A DNA stretch of 17,481 nt from an uncultured Burkholderiales bacterium (GTDB lineage: Bacteria; Pseudomonadota; Gammaproteobacteria; Burkholderiales; Burkholderiaceae_D): the NCBI GenBank assembly GCA_937872165.1, contig CALMOR010000052.1, positions 1 through 17,481 on the forward strand. The letters are read 5' to 3'. Below the pieces are notes generated by a model. It worked only from the letters and a program-made list of their open reading frames with translations, searched no databases and was not told where the DNA came from. Positions 1-7,800 of the stretch are shown piece by piece. Each line of letters begins with the position of its first letter. Position 1 is the stretch's first letter. The position numbers and the translations under genes are program-made.

Positions 1-617
1 ATCGGCACGAGTGCGAGGAACGCCGCGTTCGCCTGCACGATCTTGCCGCCACGATCGGTGATGACCGTGGCGTCGGGCGACGAAGCGAAGTATTCGGCGA
101 GGCCCCGCTCGCCGGCGGCCTCGCGGCTCTGTGCCCTCGAACGGCCGGTCGAGGCGTCGATGTGCAACATGAACACCGGCACGCCGTCCTGACGGAACAA
201 CGCGGCGACCGCGGTGACGCTGACGCCGTCCGCGAGCACGAGCGGGAACGAGTGCGCATCGGCGCCGACCATCAGGCCGTCGAGCTTCTTGGTCAGCACC
301 GGTTCGCTGACGGCCCCGACGATCGTGCCGATCGGCGACCCGATCAGCGCGACGGCGGAGACTGCGAGTCGATGGCAGGCCGCCGGATTGGCTTCGAAGA
401 TGCGGCGGTTCGCAGCGTCGAACAGCAGGATCGCGTCGGACGACGAATGCAGTAGATAGCGATAACGGGTGTCGAGTTCGCGCAGCCGCGCATAGTCACG
501 CTCGAGCGAGGCCTGGGCATCGAGCAGGCGCCGCTGGATGTCGGCGACCGGATCGACCGACGACGTCGCTCGATCCTTCGGGCCGCCTCGCGTCGCTGCC
601 TTGGTGTTCTTCCCCAT
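1..617 (-). CDS. ppsR: PpsR/CrtJ-type photosynthesis repressor, 5' part only, lacking the N-terminal sensory domain
   Basis: This is the first 205 codons of a PAS-domain transcription factor whose C-terminal part, with the expected helix-turn-helix, lies beyond the left edge. PpsR represses bacteriochlorophyll, carotenoid and light-harvesting genes under oxygen. Residues 23-55 (DPVADIQRRLLDAQASLERD and following) match the long linker helix of R. sphaeroides PpsR as I remember it. Residues about 52-155 form the first PAS domain, and from residue 173 (LAEYFASSPDATVITD) the second PAS begins. The ATG at 617 is the only start codon in a frame open back to a stop at 747-749; its ribosome site is weak. 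The usual N-terminal domain of about 120 residues is absent and is replaced by about 22 basic, low-complexity residues. The position of the redox cysteine (Cys251 in R. sphaeroides) is Leu151. Family assignment is firm; functionality is not certain. Confidence 0.85.
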   Translation of the reverse strand, partial: MGKNTKAATRGGPKDRATSSVDPVADIQRRLLDAQASLERDYARLRELDTRYRYLLHSSSDAILLFDAANRRIFEANPAACHRLAVSAVALIGSPIGTIVGAVSEPVLTKKLDGLMVGADAHSFPLVLADGVSVTAVAALFRQDGVPVFMLHIDASTGRSRAQSREAAGERGLAEYFASSPDATVITDRGGKIVQANAAFLALVP

Positions 618-761
618 TCGTTGCGACCCGGACGTTGTTGACTGGAACCGGTGGTCACACCAACGTCTCCCGAGCCCGTCCGGTGACGGGGTCGTTGCGC
701 GGATGTTCGAACCGGAGGGCCGGCACCGCGGACGAGCAACCCAGGATCAACGACGCGGTTA

Positions 762-794
762 CCGTCAGCCCGGGTTTACATCCAGGCTTGACGG
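762..794. repeat. Inverted repeat (9-bp stem with one bulge) upstream of ppsR
   Basis: CCGTCAGCC at 762-770 is complementary to GGCTTGACGG at 785-794, with one bulged T and a 14-nt loop. In the direction of the minus-strand genes it lies 10 nt beyond the stop of the ppaA-like gene and about 145 nt before ppsR. No T-run follows on either side, so it is not a classical intrinsic terminator. It could be a weak terminator, an mRNA stabiliser or an extended regulator site. Confidence 0.5.
763..780. promoter_or_regulatory. Candidate PpsR-type operator upstream of ppsR
   Basis: The plus strand reads CGT, 12 bases, ACA, with a CCCGGG core; the minus strand reads TGT-N12-ACG. The PpsR/CrtJ consensus is TGT-N12-ACA (TGTC-N10-GACA), so this differs at one outer base. 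It shares the CGT half-site variant seen in the two bchF operators. A site here would fit autoregulation of ppsR. The motif is short and could be a chance match. Confidence 0.3.
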
Positions 795-803
795 GGCTCG
801 CGC

Positions 804-1082
804 TTATCTCGAAGTTGGGGACCGGTCGAGCGGCGCGTGGCGAGCCGGAGAATAACTGTTTAATAGTTGCGGGATCAAATCCTGCTCGAGAACCTGCAGG
901 AGGCACGCGAGATCCGCATCGTTCAGCGAAGTATCCCAGCGCTCGCGCGCTCGTTGCAGCGACGACGGCACCCGACCCACGAACCGGCCCGGCCGGGCCA
1001 GGCTGGATGCGCGCATGGCGCGCGTGACGTGAACATCGCCGACGGTCTCGTTGTATCCGAGCTGCTCGACCACATCGTCCAT
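804..1082 (-). CDS. Short 92-aa protein resembling the N-terminal end of PpaA/AerR regulator; probable truncated remnant
   Basis: A GGAGGAG ribosome site ends 6 nt before the ATG at 1082, so translation is likely. The frame is open further upstream to 1283, but that part has no matching start signal. The 92-residue product ends at TAA 804-806. Residues 54-75 (NDADLACLLQVLEQDLIPQL and following) resemble the amphipathic N-terminal helix of PpaA/AerR proteins, which typically read like E-x-x-IIPRLLLAH. Those proteins continue with a domain of about 150 residues that binds cobalamin or heme and tunes PpsR; here the reading frame stops almost at once, after residue 80. Location just upstream of ppsR, on the same strand, matches the ppaA-ppsR (aerR-crtJ) order in Rhodobacter. 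Either this is a decayed ppaA or a short standalone protein. The homology is judged by eye. Confidence 0.5.
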   Translation of the reverse strand: MDDVVEQLGYNETVGDVHVTRAMRASSLARPGRFVGRVPSSLQRARERWDTSLNDADLACLLQVLEQDLIPQLLNSYSPARHAPLDRSPTSR

Positions 1083-1083
1083 A

Positions 1084-1096
1084 TCGATCTCCTCCG
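1084..1096 (-). promoter_or_regulatory. Strong ribosome binding site of the short ppaA-like gene
   Basis: On the minus strand the bases before the ATG at 1082 read GGAGGAGATCGAT. The GGAGGAG core with a 6-nt spacer is close to ideal and fixes the start, against the longer frame reaching 1283. Confidence 0.75.
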
Positions 1097-1156
1097 AAAG
1101 CATCCCGCAGGACCGCGCTATCTCGATGCCCGGTGCCGTGTGTCCGGCTTCCCTGG

Positions 1157-1183
1157 TTCGAGCGGTCCTGCTTCGAGCGTTCC
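1157..1183. repeat. Short tandem repeat in the divergent control region
   Basis: TTCGAGCGGTCC (1157-1168) recurs as TTCGAGCGTTCC (1172-1183) with a 15-bp period, 11 of 12 bases identical. It lies upstream of the minus-strand ppaA-like gene. Function unknown; chance is possible in GC-rich DNA. Confidence 0.4.
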
Positions 1184-1310
1184 GCCGGGTCTCTCCACCC
1201 GACGAGTCCGGATCTTCGTGAATGGCCCCGGGCGCAAGACTACGAAGCGCTAGGACGATGGACGACGGTGCAGACGGCGCCATTTAGCTCTTGATCTTTT
1301 TTTTTGTAAA

Positions 1311-1328
1311 CGTCAATTTTTCGTGACG
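1311..1328. promoter_or_regulatory. Candidate PpsR operator 1 upstream of bchF
   Basis: CGTC-N10-GACG, a perfect inverted repeat (extended ACGTC...GACGT), with an AT-rich centre. PpsR/CrtJ binds TGTC-N10-GACA; here both outer bases are changed symmetrically (C for T, G for A). It lies directly upstream of, and overlaps by two bases, operator 2. Confidence 0.5.
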
Positions 1329-1344
1329 TCCATTTTAGTTGACA
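1327..1344. promoter_or_regulatory. Candidate PpsR operator 2, overlapping the bchF -35 box
   Basis: CGTC-N10-GACA differs from the PpsR consensus TGTC-N10-GACA at one base. Its right half is the last four bases of the -35 hexamer TTGACA, so bound repressor would block RNA polymerase. It is centred 16 bp from operator 1. Paired PpsR sites at bch and crt promoters are well known in Rhodobacter, although usually separated. Confidence 0.6.
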
Positions 1345-1367
1345 GTGGTGAGCGGGCTCGCTAGATT
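1339..1367 (+). promoter_or_regulatory. Sigma70-type promoter of the bchF superoperon
   Basis: TTGACA at 1339-1344 is a perfect -35 box; a 17-bp spacer is followed by TAGATT at 1362-1367, which matches the -10 consensus at four of six positions. The preceding 80 nt are AT-rich, with a run of nine T at 1297-1305, in an otherwise GC-rich region, which favours DNA opening or factor binding. The -10 box ends 7 nt before the bchF ATG, placing the likely transcription start at or within one base of that ATG. Confidence 0.65.
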
Positions 1368-1374
1368 GGATGGC

Positions 1375-1932
1375 ATGTTCCGCCCCGATCAGCCTCCTGC
1401 CGTCGCTGCACGTTTCGCAAGGACGGGCGAGCCGAAGGCGCAGGCGCTCTACAGCGAGGACGAGCGCGCGAGGCGCGACGGCACGCGCTGGACGCTCGTG
1501 CAGGGTGTCCTGGCACCGGCCCAGTTCCTCGTGTTCGCGGTGAGCCTCGTGCTCGTCGTGCGCTTCCTCGTGAGCGGCGAAGGGCACGAAGCGGCGGTCG
1601 CTTCGGTCGTCGTCAAGACGTGCGCGCTCTATCTCATCATGATCACCGGCTGCATCTGGGAGAAGGTGGTCTTCGGGCGCTACCTGTTCGCGCCGGCCTT
1701 CTTCTGGGAGGACGTGTTCAGCATGCTGGTGCTGACGCTCCACACCGCTTACCTGGTGGCGCTCTGCTTCGGCCTGCTCGACGACCGCCGGTTGATGCTG
1801 CTGGCACTCGTGGCCTATGCCACGTACGTGATCAACGCGACGCAGTTCATCGTCAAGCTGCGTGCCGCGCGACGCGGCGATGCCCGTCGCACGGCGCGCG
1901 ACGAGGCGAGCGAATGGGTGGAGTGGGCATGA
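1375..1932 (+). CDS. bchF: 3-vinyl bacteriochlorophyllide hydratase BchF
   Basis: BchF adds water to the C3 vinyl group of (bacterio)chlorophyllide, giving the 3-hydroxyethyl intermediate on the way to bacteriochlorophyll a. The 185-residue product has the family core: LYSEDERARRDGTRWTLVQG near residues 25-44, then IWEKVVFGRYLFAPAFFWED and YATYVINATQFIVKLR. About four hydrophobic segments suit an inner-membrane protein. The ATG at 1375 has only a weak ribosome site; upstream GTG and TTG codons in frame lie inside the promoter and are unlikely starts. A transcript beginning at this ATG would be leaderless. The stop overlaps the bchN start by 4 nt (ATGA), so the two are translationally coupled. 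It heads the superoperon. The N-terminus is about 10-20 residues longer than in Rhodobacter. Confidence 0.93.
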   Translation: MFRPDQPPAVAARFARTGEPKAQALYSEDERARRDGTRWTLVQGVLAPAQFLVFAVSLVLVVRFLVSGEGHEAAVASVVVKTCALYLIMITGCIWEKVVFGRYLFAPAFFWEDVFSMLVLTLHTAYLVALCFGLLDDRRLMLLALVAYATYVINATQFIVKLRAARRGDARRTARDEASEWVEWA

Positions 1933-3260
1933 GCGCGGTGCCGCAGGCCGCGAGCCGCATTCCGCCGATCGTCGCGGCATCGTCGTCGGCGTCCGCGGGC
2001 TGCGGCGACGCGCCGGTCCTGCGCGAACGCGGGCAGCGCGAGGTGTTCTGCGGCCTGACCGGCATCATCTGGCTCCACCGGAAGATGCAGGACGCGTTCT
2101 TCCTCGTCGTCGGCTCGCGCACCTGCGCGCACCTGATCCAGTCGGCGGCCGGCGTGATGATCTTCGCGGAGCCGCGCTTCGCGACCGCGATCATCGACGA
2201 GCGCGACCTGGCCGGCCTGGCCGACGTGCACGACGAGCTCGATCGCGTGGTGGCGCGCCTGCTCGAGCGGCGACCCGACATCCGTACGCTGTTCCTGGTG
2301 GGCTCGTGCCCGTCCGAAGTGATCAAGCTCGACCTGTCGCGCGCGGCCGAACGACTGACGCGCGACTACATGCCGCGGGTGCGCGTGCTCAACTACTCGG
2401 GCAGCGGCATCGAGACCACCTTCACGCAGGGCGAGGACGCCTGCCTCGCCGCGCTGGTCCCGACGTTGCCGCGCGAGACGGAGCGCGACGGCCCGACGCT
2501 GATGATCGTCGGCACGCTCGCCGACGTCGTCGAGGACCAGTTCGCACGCCTCTTCGCGAGCATGGGCGTCGAGGCCCGCTTCTTCCCGCCGCGCCTGTCC
2601 CGCGCATTGCCCGACGTCGGCCCGGCGACGCGCTTCCTGCTGGCGCAGCCCTTCCTCGCGGACACCGCGCGCGCTCTCGAGGAGCGGGGCGCGGTGCGCC
2701 TAGCCGCGCCCTTCCCGCTCGGCTCCGAAGGCACCACGCGGTGGCTGAAGGCCGGAGCCGATGCGACGGGCGTCGCCGACGACGTCTTCGAGCGCGCGGT
2801 CGATGGCTCGCGCAATCGGGCGGCCACGTCGATCGCCCGGCAGCGCCTGCAGCTCGCGGACCGCAGCATCTTCTTCTTCCCCGATTCGCAGCTCGAGATC
2901 CCGCTCGCCCGCTTCCTGTCGCGCGAGCTCGGCATGCGTCTGGTCGAGGTCGGAACTCCTTACCTGCATCGCCAGCATCTCGCCGACGAGCTCGCGTTGC
3001 TGCCGGCCGGCACCTCGATCTCCGAGGGCCAGGACGTCGAACGACAGCTCGATCGATGCCGCGCCGCGCGGCCCGACCTCGTGGTCTGCGGCCTCGGCCT
3101 CGCCAATCCGCTCGAAGCCGAAGGCATGACGACCAAGTGGGCGATCGAGCTGGTGTTCACGCCGATCCAGGGGTACGACCAGGCCGGCGACCTCGCGGCG
3201 CTGTTCACGCGGCCGCTCGACCGGCGGGGCCGCCTGTCCGGCGACCGTCTCGTGGCCTGA
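1929..3260 (+). CDS. bchN: Light-independent protochlorophyllide reductase subunit N
   Basis: BchN and BchB form the NifDK-like catalytic heterotetramer of dark-operative protochlorophyllide oxidoreductase, which reduces ring D without light. The 443-residue product holds Cys41 (FCGLTG), Cys66 (SRTCAH) and Cys127 (GSCPSE), with spacing of 25 and 61. This equals the spacing of the three BchN cysteines that ligate the shared [4Fe-4S] NB cluster; the fourth ligand comes from BchB. The first 35 residues are Ala/Ser-rich and variable. The ATG at 1929 overlaps the bchF stop. bchB follows after 11 nt. The enzyme is oxygen-sensitive, and the cluster also carries the oxygen-using acsF, as in aerobic phototrophs. 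Confidence 0.97.
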   Translation: MSAVPQAASRIPPIVAASSSASAGCGDAPVLRERGQREVFCGLTGIIWLHRKMQDAFFLVVGSRTCAHLIQSAAGVMIFAEPRFATAIIDERDLAGLADVHDELDRVVARLLERRPDIRTLFLVGSCPSEVIKLDLSRAAERLTRDYMPRVRVLNYSGSGIETTFTQGEDACLAALVPTLPRETERDGPTLMIVGTLADVVEDQFARLFASMGVEARFFPPRLSRALPDVGPATRFLLAQPFLADTARALEERGAVRLAAPFPLGSEGTTRWLKAGADATGVADDVFERAVDGSRNRAATSIARQRLQLADRSIFFFPDSQLEIPLARFLSRELGMRLVEVGTPYLHRQHLADELALLPAGTSISEGQDVERQLDRCRAARPDLVVCGLGLANPLEAEGMTTKWAIELVFTPIQGYDQAGDLAALFTRPLDRRGRLSGDRLVA

Positions 3261-3271
3261 ACGACGACGCG

Positions 3272-4852
3272 ATGCAGCTCACCCTCTGGACCTACGAAGG
3301 ACCGCCGCACGTCGGCGCGATGCGGGTCGCGACGGCCATGCGCGACGTGCACTACGTGCTGCACGCGCCGCAGGGCGACACCTACGCCGACCTGCTGTTC
3401 ACGATGATCGAGCGGCTGCCGCGGCGGCCGCCGGTCACCTACACGACCTTCCAGGCGCGCGACCTCGGCGGCGACACGGCCGAGCTCTTCAAGACCGCGG
3501 CGCGCGACGTCTACGAACGCTTCGCGCCGGCGGCGCTGCTGGTCGGTGCGTCGTGCACGGCCGAGCTGATCCAGGACGATCCGGGCGGACTCGCCCGCGC
3601 GTTGAACCTGCCGATCCCGGTCGTCGCGCTCGAACTGCCCGCCTACCAGAAGAAGGAGAACTGGGGCGCGGCGGAGACCTTCTATCAGCTCGTTCGCGCG
3701 ATGGCCGGCCCGCACGTGCGGCCGCCCGGAACGCCGAGGGCCGCACCCGCCGCGGACCGGCGCCCGAGCTGCAACGTGCTCGGCGCCACCGCTCTCGGCT
3801 TCCGGCATCGCGACGACGTGCGCGAGATCACCGGCCTGCTCGGGCGCATCGGCGTCGACGTCTCGGTCGTCGCGCCCGCCGGCGCGGGCGCCGCGGACCT
3901 CGCCCGCCTCGGCGACGCGGATTTCAACGTCGTGTTGTACCCCGAGGTCGCGGGACAGGCCGCGCAATGGCTCGCCCGCAACTTCGGCCAGCCGTCGACG
4001 CGCATCGTCCCGATCGGCGCGACCGCGACCCGCGAGTTCATCGCCGAGGTCGCCGAGCTGGCCGGCATCGAGGTCCCGCACGAGGACCTCGACGCCTCGT
4101 CGCGCTCGCCGTGGTACTCGCGCTCGGTGGACTCGACCTACCTGACCGGCAAGCGCGTCTTCGTCTTCGGCGATGCGACCCACGCGATCGCCGCGGCGCG
4201 GGTCGCGTCGCTGGAGTTCGGCTTCGCGGTGGTCGGGCTCGGAACCTACAGCCGCGAATTCGCGCGCGACGTGCGCGAGGCGGCGAAGCTGTACGGCATC
4301 GAGGCGCTGATCAGCGACGACTACCTCGACGTCGAGGCGAAGGTGGCCGAACTGCAGCCCGACCTGGTCCTCGGCACGCAGATGGAACGTCACATCGCGA
4401 AGCGCCTGGGCGTGCCGTGCGCGGTGATCTCGGCGCCGATGCACGTGCAGGACTTCCCCGCGAGACATGCGCCCCAGATGGGCTTCGAAGGCGCCAACGT
4501 GCTCTTCGATACCTGGGTCCATCCGTTGATGATGGGACTCGAGGAGCATCTGATCGGCATGTTCCGCGGCGACTTCGAGTTCCACGAGGACGCGGCGCCG
4601 TCGCATCTCGGAAGCCGTGCGTCGGCCGCGGAGCGGAAGGAGGCGGCGGTCGCGCAAGCCGATCCCGACGAGGCCGAGGTCGCGAGCCCGTCGTCGCGGT
4701 GGACGCCCGACGCGGAGCGGGAGCTTCGCAAGATCCCCTTCTTCGTCCGCGGCAAGGCGCGTCGCAACACCGAGCGCTATGCCAGCGAGCAGCGCGTGCC
4801 GCTGATCACCATCGAGACGCTCTACGATGCCAAGGCGCACTTCAGTCGCTGA
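3272..4852 (+). CDS. bchB: Light-independent protochlorophyllide reductase subunit B
   Basis: BchB pairs with BchN and receives electrons from BchL. The 526-residue product opens with MQLTLWTYEGPPHVGAMRVA, the standard family N-terminus. Asp36 (APQGDTYAD) is the unusual aspartate ligand of the NB cluster and Cys95 (VGASCTAEL) is conserved. Asp287 in the SVDSTYLTGKRVFVFGD stretch probably corresponds to the aspartate proposed to donate a proton to protochlorophyllide. The C-terminus contains a charged, Ala-rich linker (about residues 440-475) followed by the conserved small domain ending ITIETLYDAKAHF. The ATG at 3272 is clear although its ribosome site is weak. The stop lies 4 nt before bchH. 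Confidence 0.97.
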   Translation: MQLTLWTYEGPPHVGAMRVATAMRDVHYVLHAPQGDTYADLLFTMIERLPRRPPVTYTTFQARDLGGDTAELFKTAARDVYERFAPAALLVGASCTAELIQDDPGGLARALNLPIPVVALELPAYQKKENWGAAETFYQLVRAMAGPHVRPPGTPRAAPAADRRPSCNVLGATALGFRHRDDVREITGLLGRIGVDVSVVAPAGAGAADLARLGDADFNVVLYPEVAGQAAQWLARNFGQPSTRIVPIGATATREFIAEVAELAGIEVPHEDLDASSRSPWYSRSVDSTYLTGKRVFVFGDATHAIAAARVASLEFGFAVVGLGTYSREFARDVREAAKLYGIEALISDDYLDVEAKVAELQPDLVLGTQMERHIAKRLGVPCAVISAPMHVQDFPARHAPQMGFEGANVLFDTWVHPLMMGLEEHLIGMFRGDFEFHEDAAPSHLGSRASAAERKEAAVAQADPDEAEVASPSSRWTPDAERELRKIPFFVRGKARRNTERYASEQRVPLITIETLYDAKAHFSR

Positions 4853-4856
4853 GGCG

Positions 4857-7800
4857 ATGCCGTCGACGACGGCCTCGCAGCCGATGCGGGTCGTCATCGT
4901 CACGATGGACGGCCATCTGTCGAGCGCCGCGGCGCGTGCTCGTCGCGCGCTCGCGACGACGTTGCCCGACCTCGTGCTCGACGTGCATGCCGCGGCGACC
5001 TGGGGCGACGATCCCGCCGCGGTCGAACGCTGCCGCGTCGCCATCGGCCGCGCCGACATCGTGATCGCGTCGATGCTGTTCATGGAAGAGCACTTCCTGC
5101 CCGTGCTGCCCGCGCTGCAGGCGCGTCGCGATCATTGCGACGCGATGCTCTGCATGATGTCGGCCGCGGAGGTCACGCGGCTCACGCGCATGGGGCGCTT
5201 CGACATGGCGGCACCGGCCACCGGTGCGATGGCCTTCCTCAAGCGGCTGCGCGGCAAGCCGGCGAACGGCAGCGGCGGCAAGGCCACGGCCGGCGCCCAG
5301 CAGATGAAGACGCTGCGCATGCTGCCGAAGATCCTGCGCTTCATTCCCGGCACCGCGCAGGACGTGCGGGCCTACTTCCTGACGCTGCAGTACTGGCTCG
5401 CCGGGTCCGAGCGCAACCTCGCGAACATGGTCCACTTCCTGGTCGACCGCTATGCGGCCGGACCGCGGGAAGCGTTGCGCGGCGTCGGTCGCGTCGCCGA
5501 GCCGGCCGAGTATCCGGAGGTCGGCGTGTACCACCCGAAGATGCTTCGCGGTGACTCCGACCGCATGGCGGCGAGCCTCGACGCGCTGCCGCGCGTGGCG
5601 ACCACCGGCAAACGCGGCACGGTCGGCCTTCTGCTGATGCGCTCCTACCTGCTGGCCGGCAACGCGGGCCACTACGACGGCGTCATCACGGCGCTGGAGG
5701 CGCGTGGGCTGCGGGTGATCCCCGCGTTCGCGACCGGGCTCGACCAGCGACCGGCGATCGAGTCCTTCTTCTTCGAGGACGGACGTCCGTCCATCGACGC
5801 GCTGGTCTCGCTGACCGGCTTCTCGCTGGTGGGCGGACCGGCCTACAACGACGCCGAGGCCGCGGAGGCCGTGCTGGTGCGACTCGACGTGCCCTATCTC
5901 GCGGTCACGCCCGTCGAGTTCCAGACGCTCGACCAGTGGCAGGAGTCGCCGCGCGGCCTCCTGCCGGTCGAGTCGACGATGATGGTCGCCATCCCCGAGC
6001 TCGACGGCGCCACCGGCTCGATGGTGTTCGGCGGCCGCATCGGCCGCGAGAACGGTGGCAAAGCCGATGCGGCAGACGCGGCCGACGCGCACGACATGCA
6101 TCCGTGCATCGAGCGGGCCGACGCGCTCGCGGCGCGGGTCGGCAAGCTGATCGACCTGCGACGGTCCGAGCGTGCCGAGCGCAAGGTCGCCGCCATCCTC
6201 TTCAACTTCCCGCCGAACGCGGGAGCGACCGGCACCGCCGCCTTCCTGTCGGTCTTCGAGTCGCTCTTCAACACGCTCGTCGCGCTGAAGCGCGAGGGCT
6301 ACACGGTCGACGTGCCGGCCTCGGTGGACGCGCTGCGCGAATCCATCATCGACGGCAACGCGGCCCGCTACGGCGCGATGGCCAACGTGCACGCGCGCAT
6401 CCCGGCCGACGATCACGTGCGTCGCGAGAAGCACCTGAAGGAGATCGAGGCGCAGTGGGGACCCGCGCCGGGCAAGCAGCAGAGCGACGGCCGTCACCTG
6501 TTCGTGCTCGGCGAACGCTTCGGCAACGTCTTCGTCGGCATCCAGCCCGCGTTCGGCTACGAGGGCGATCCGATGCGGCTGCTGTTCGAGAAGGGCTTCG
6601 CGCCGACGCACGCGTTCTCGGCCTTCTACCGCTGGCTGCGGGAAGACTTCGGCGCGCATGCGGTGCTGCACTTCGGAACCCACGGGGCGCTCGAGTTCAT
6701 GCCGGGCAAGCAGTCGGGGCTGTCGGGCGCGTGCTGGCCCGATCGCCTGATCGGAGACCTGCCGAACCTGTATCTGTATGCGGCCAACAATCCGTCCGAG
6801 GGCACGATCGCGAAGCGCCGCGCCGCCGCGACGCTGATCAGCTATCTCACGCCGCCGGTCGCGCAGGCCGGGCTCTACAAGGGCCTCGTCGATCTCAAGG
6901 ACGCGCTGCAGCGGCATCGCGGCCTCGAACCGGAAGCCGTCGACGAACGCGCGGCGATCGCGGCGATGATCCAGGCACAGGCCGCGGTTCTCGACCTCGC
7001 GGAAGCCGCACCCGCGTGGACCGACGACGCCGACGCGCGCATCGTCGCGCTCGCCGAGCGGCTGATCGAAGTCGAATACACGCTGATCCCCTATGGCCTC
7101 CACGTCGTCGGCAGGACGCCGAGCGCGGCCGAACGCGCGGACCTGCTGATGTCGTGCGCCGACGCTTCGCACGGCACGAAGCTGTCGCGCGCGGTCGTCG
7201 ACGCTCTCGTCGCCGGCGCCTCGACCGCCGACGCGATGACCGCGGGCGCGCTCGACGCGACGCCCGAGTCGCTCGCGCTGATCGACGAGCTGCGGAAGAT
7301 CGACCGGCTGCTCGCCGAGGATCACGAGCTCGACGGCATCGTCCGCGCGCTCGACGGACGCTTCGTGCGTCCGTCGCCGTCGGGCGACCTGCTGCGCACG
7401 CCGGCGATCCTGCCCACCGGTCGCAACCTGCACGGCTTCGATCCGTTCCGCATCCCGAGCGTCTACGCGGTCGCGGACGGCGCGCATCAGGCCGAGCGGC
7501 TGCTCGCGAAGCACGCGGCCGACGGACATGCCTTCCCGGAATCGATCGCGATGGTGCTGTGGGGCACCGACAACCTGAAGAGCGAAGGCGGCCCAATCGC
7601 GCAGGCGCTCGCGTTGATGGGCGCGCGGCCGCGCTTCGACGGCTACGGGCGGCTCGCCGGCGCCGAACTGATCGCGCTCGACGCGCTCGCGCATCCGCGC
7701 GTCGACGTCGTCATCACGCTGTCCGGCATCTTCCGCGACCTGCTGCCGCTGCAGATCCGGCTGCTCGCCGACGCGGCGTTCCAGGCCGCGAGCGCCGACG

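Larger units (their letters stand above)
618..803. other. Gap between the ppaA-like gene and ppsR; no coding sequence seen
   Basis: This stretch of 186 nt separates two minus-strand genes that both appear to miss the domain facing the gap. I looked in the minus-strand frames for remains of a PpsR N-domain or a cobalamin-binding domain and saw nothing convincing. It contains an inverted repeat at 762-794 and a PpsR-like palindrome at 763-780. It may hold the ppsR promoter, but no good -35/-10 pair was recognised. Confidence 0.5.

Noticed and set aside
618..803. Frameshifted remains of the PpsR N-domain upstream of the ATG
   Set aside because: The same frame is open to 747 but its translation is unlike the domain, and the other minus-strand frames show no similarity either.
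867..1253. Plus-strand frame of 128 codons opposite the ppaA-like gene
   Set aside because: No ribosome site or recognisable motif; overlaps the better-supported minus-strand gene and its leader.
1083..1283. Extended start of the ppaA-like gene at 1283
   Set aside because: The extra residues are Arg/Ser/Thr-rich and lack a ribosome site, while GGAGGAG sits ideally before the ATG at 1082.
1339..1374. Alternative TTG or GTG starts of bchF upstream of 1375
   Set aside because: These codons are part of the -35 and -10 promoter elements, so they would not be in the transcript.
2960..5083. Long minus-strand frame opposite bchN and bchB, and similar ones opposite bchL-bchM and lhaA
   Set aside because: Same pattern of antisense frames with biased composition and no domains; the plus-strand genes are unambiguous.
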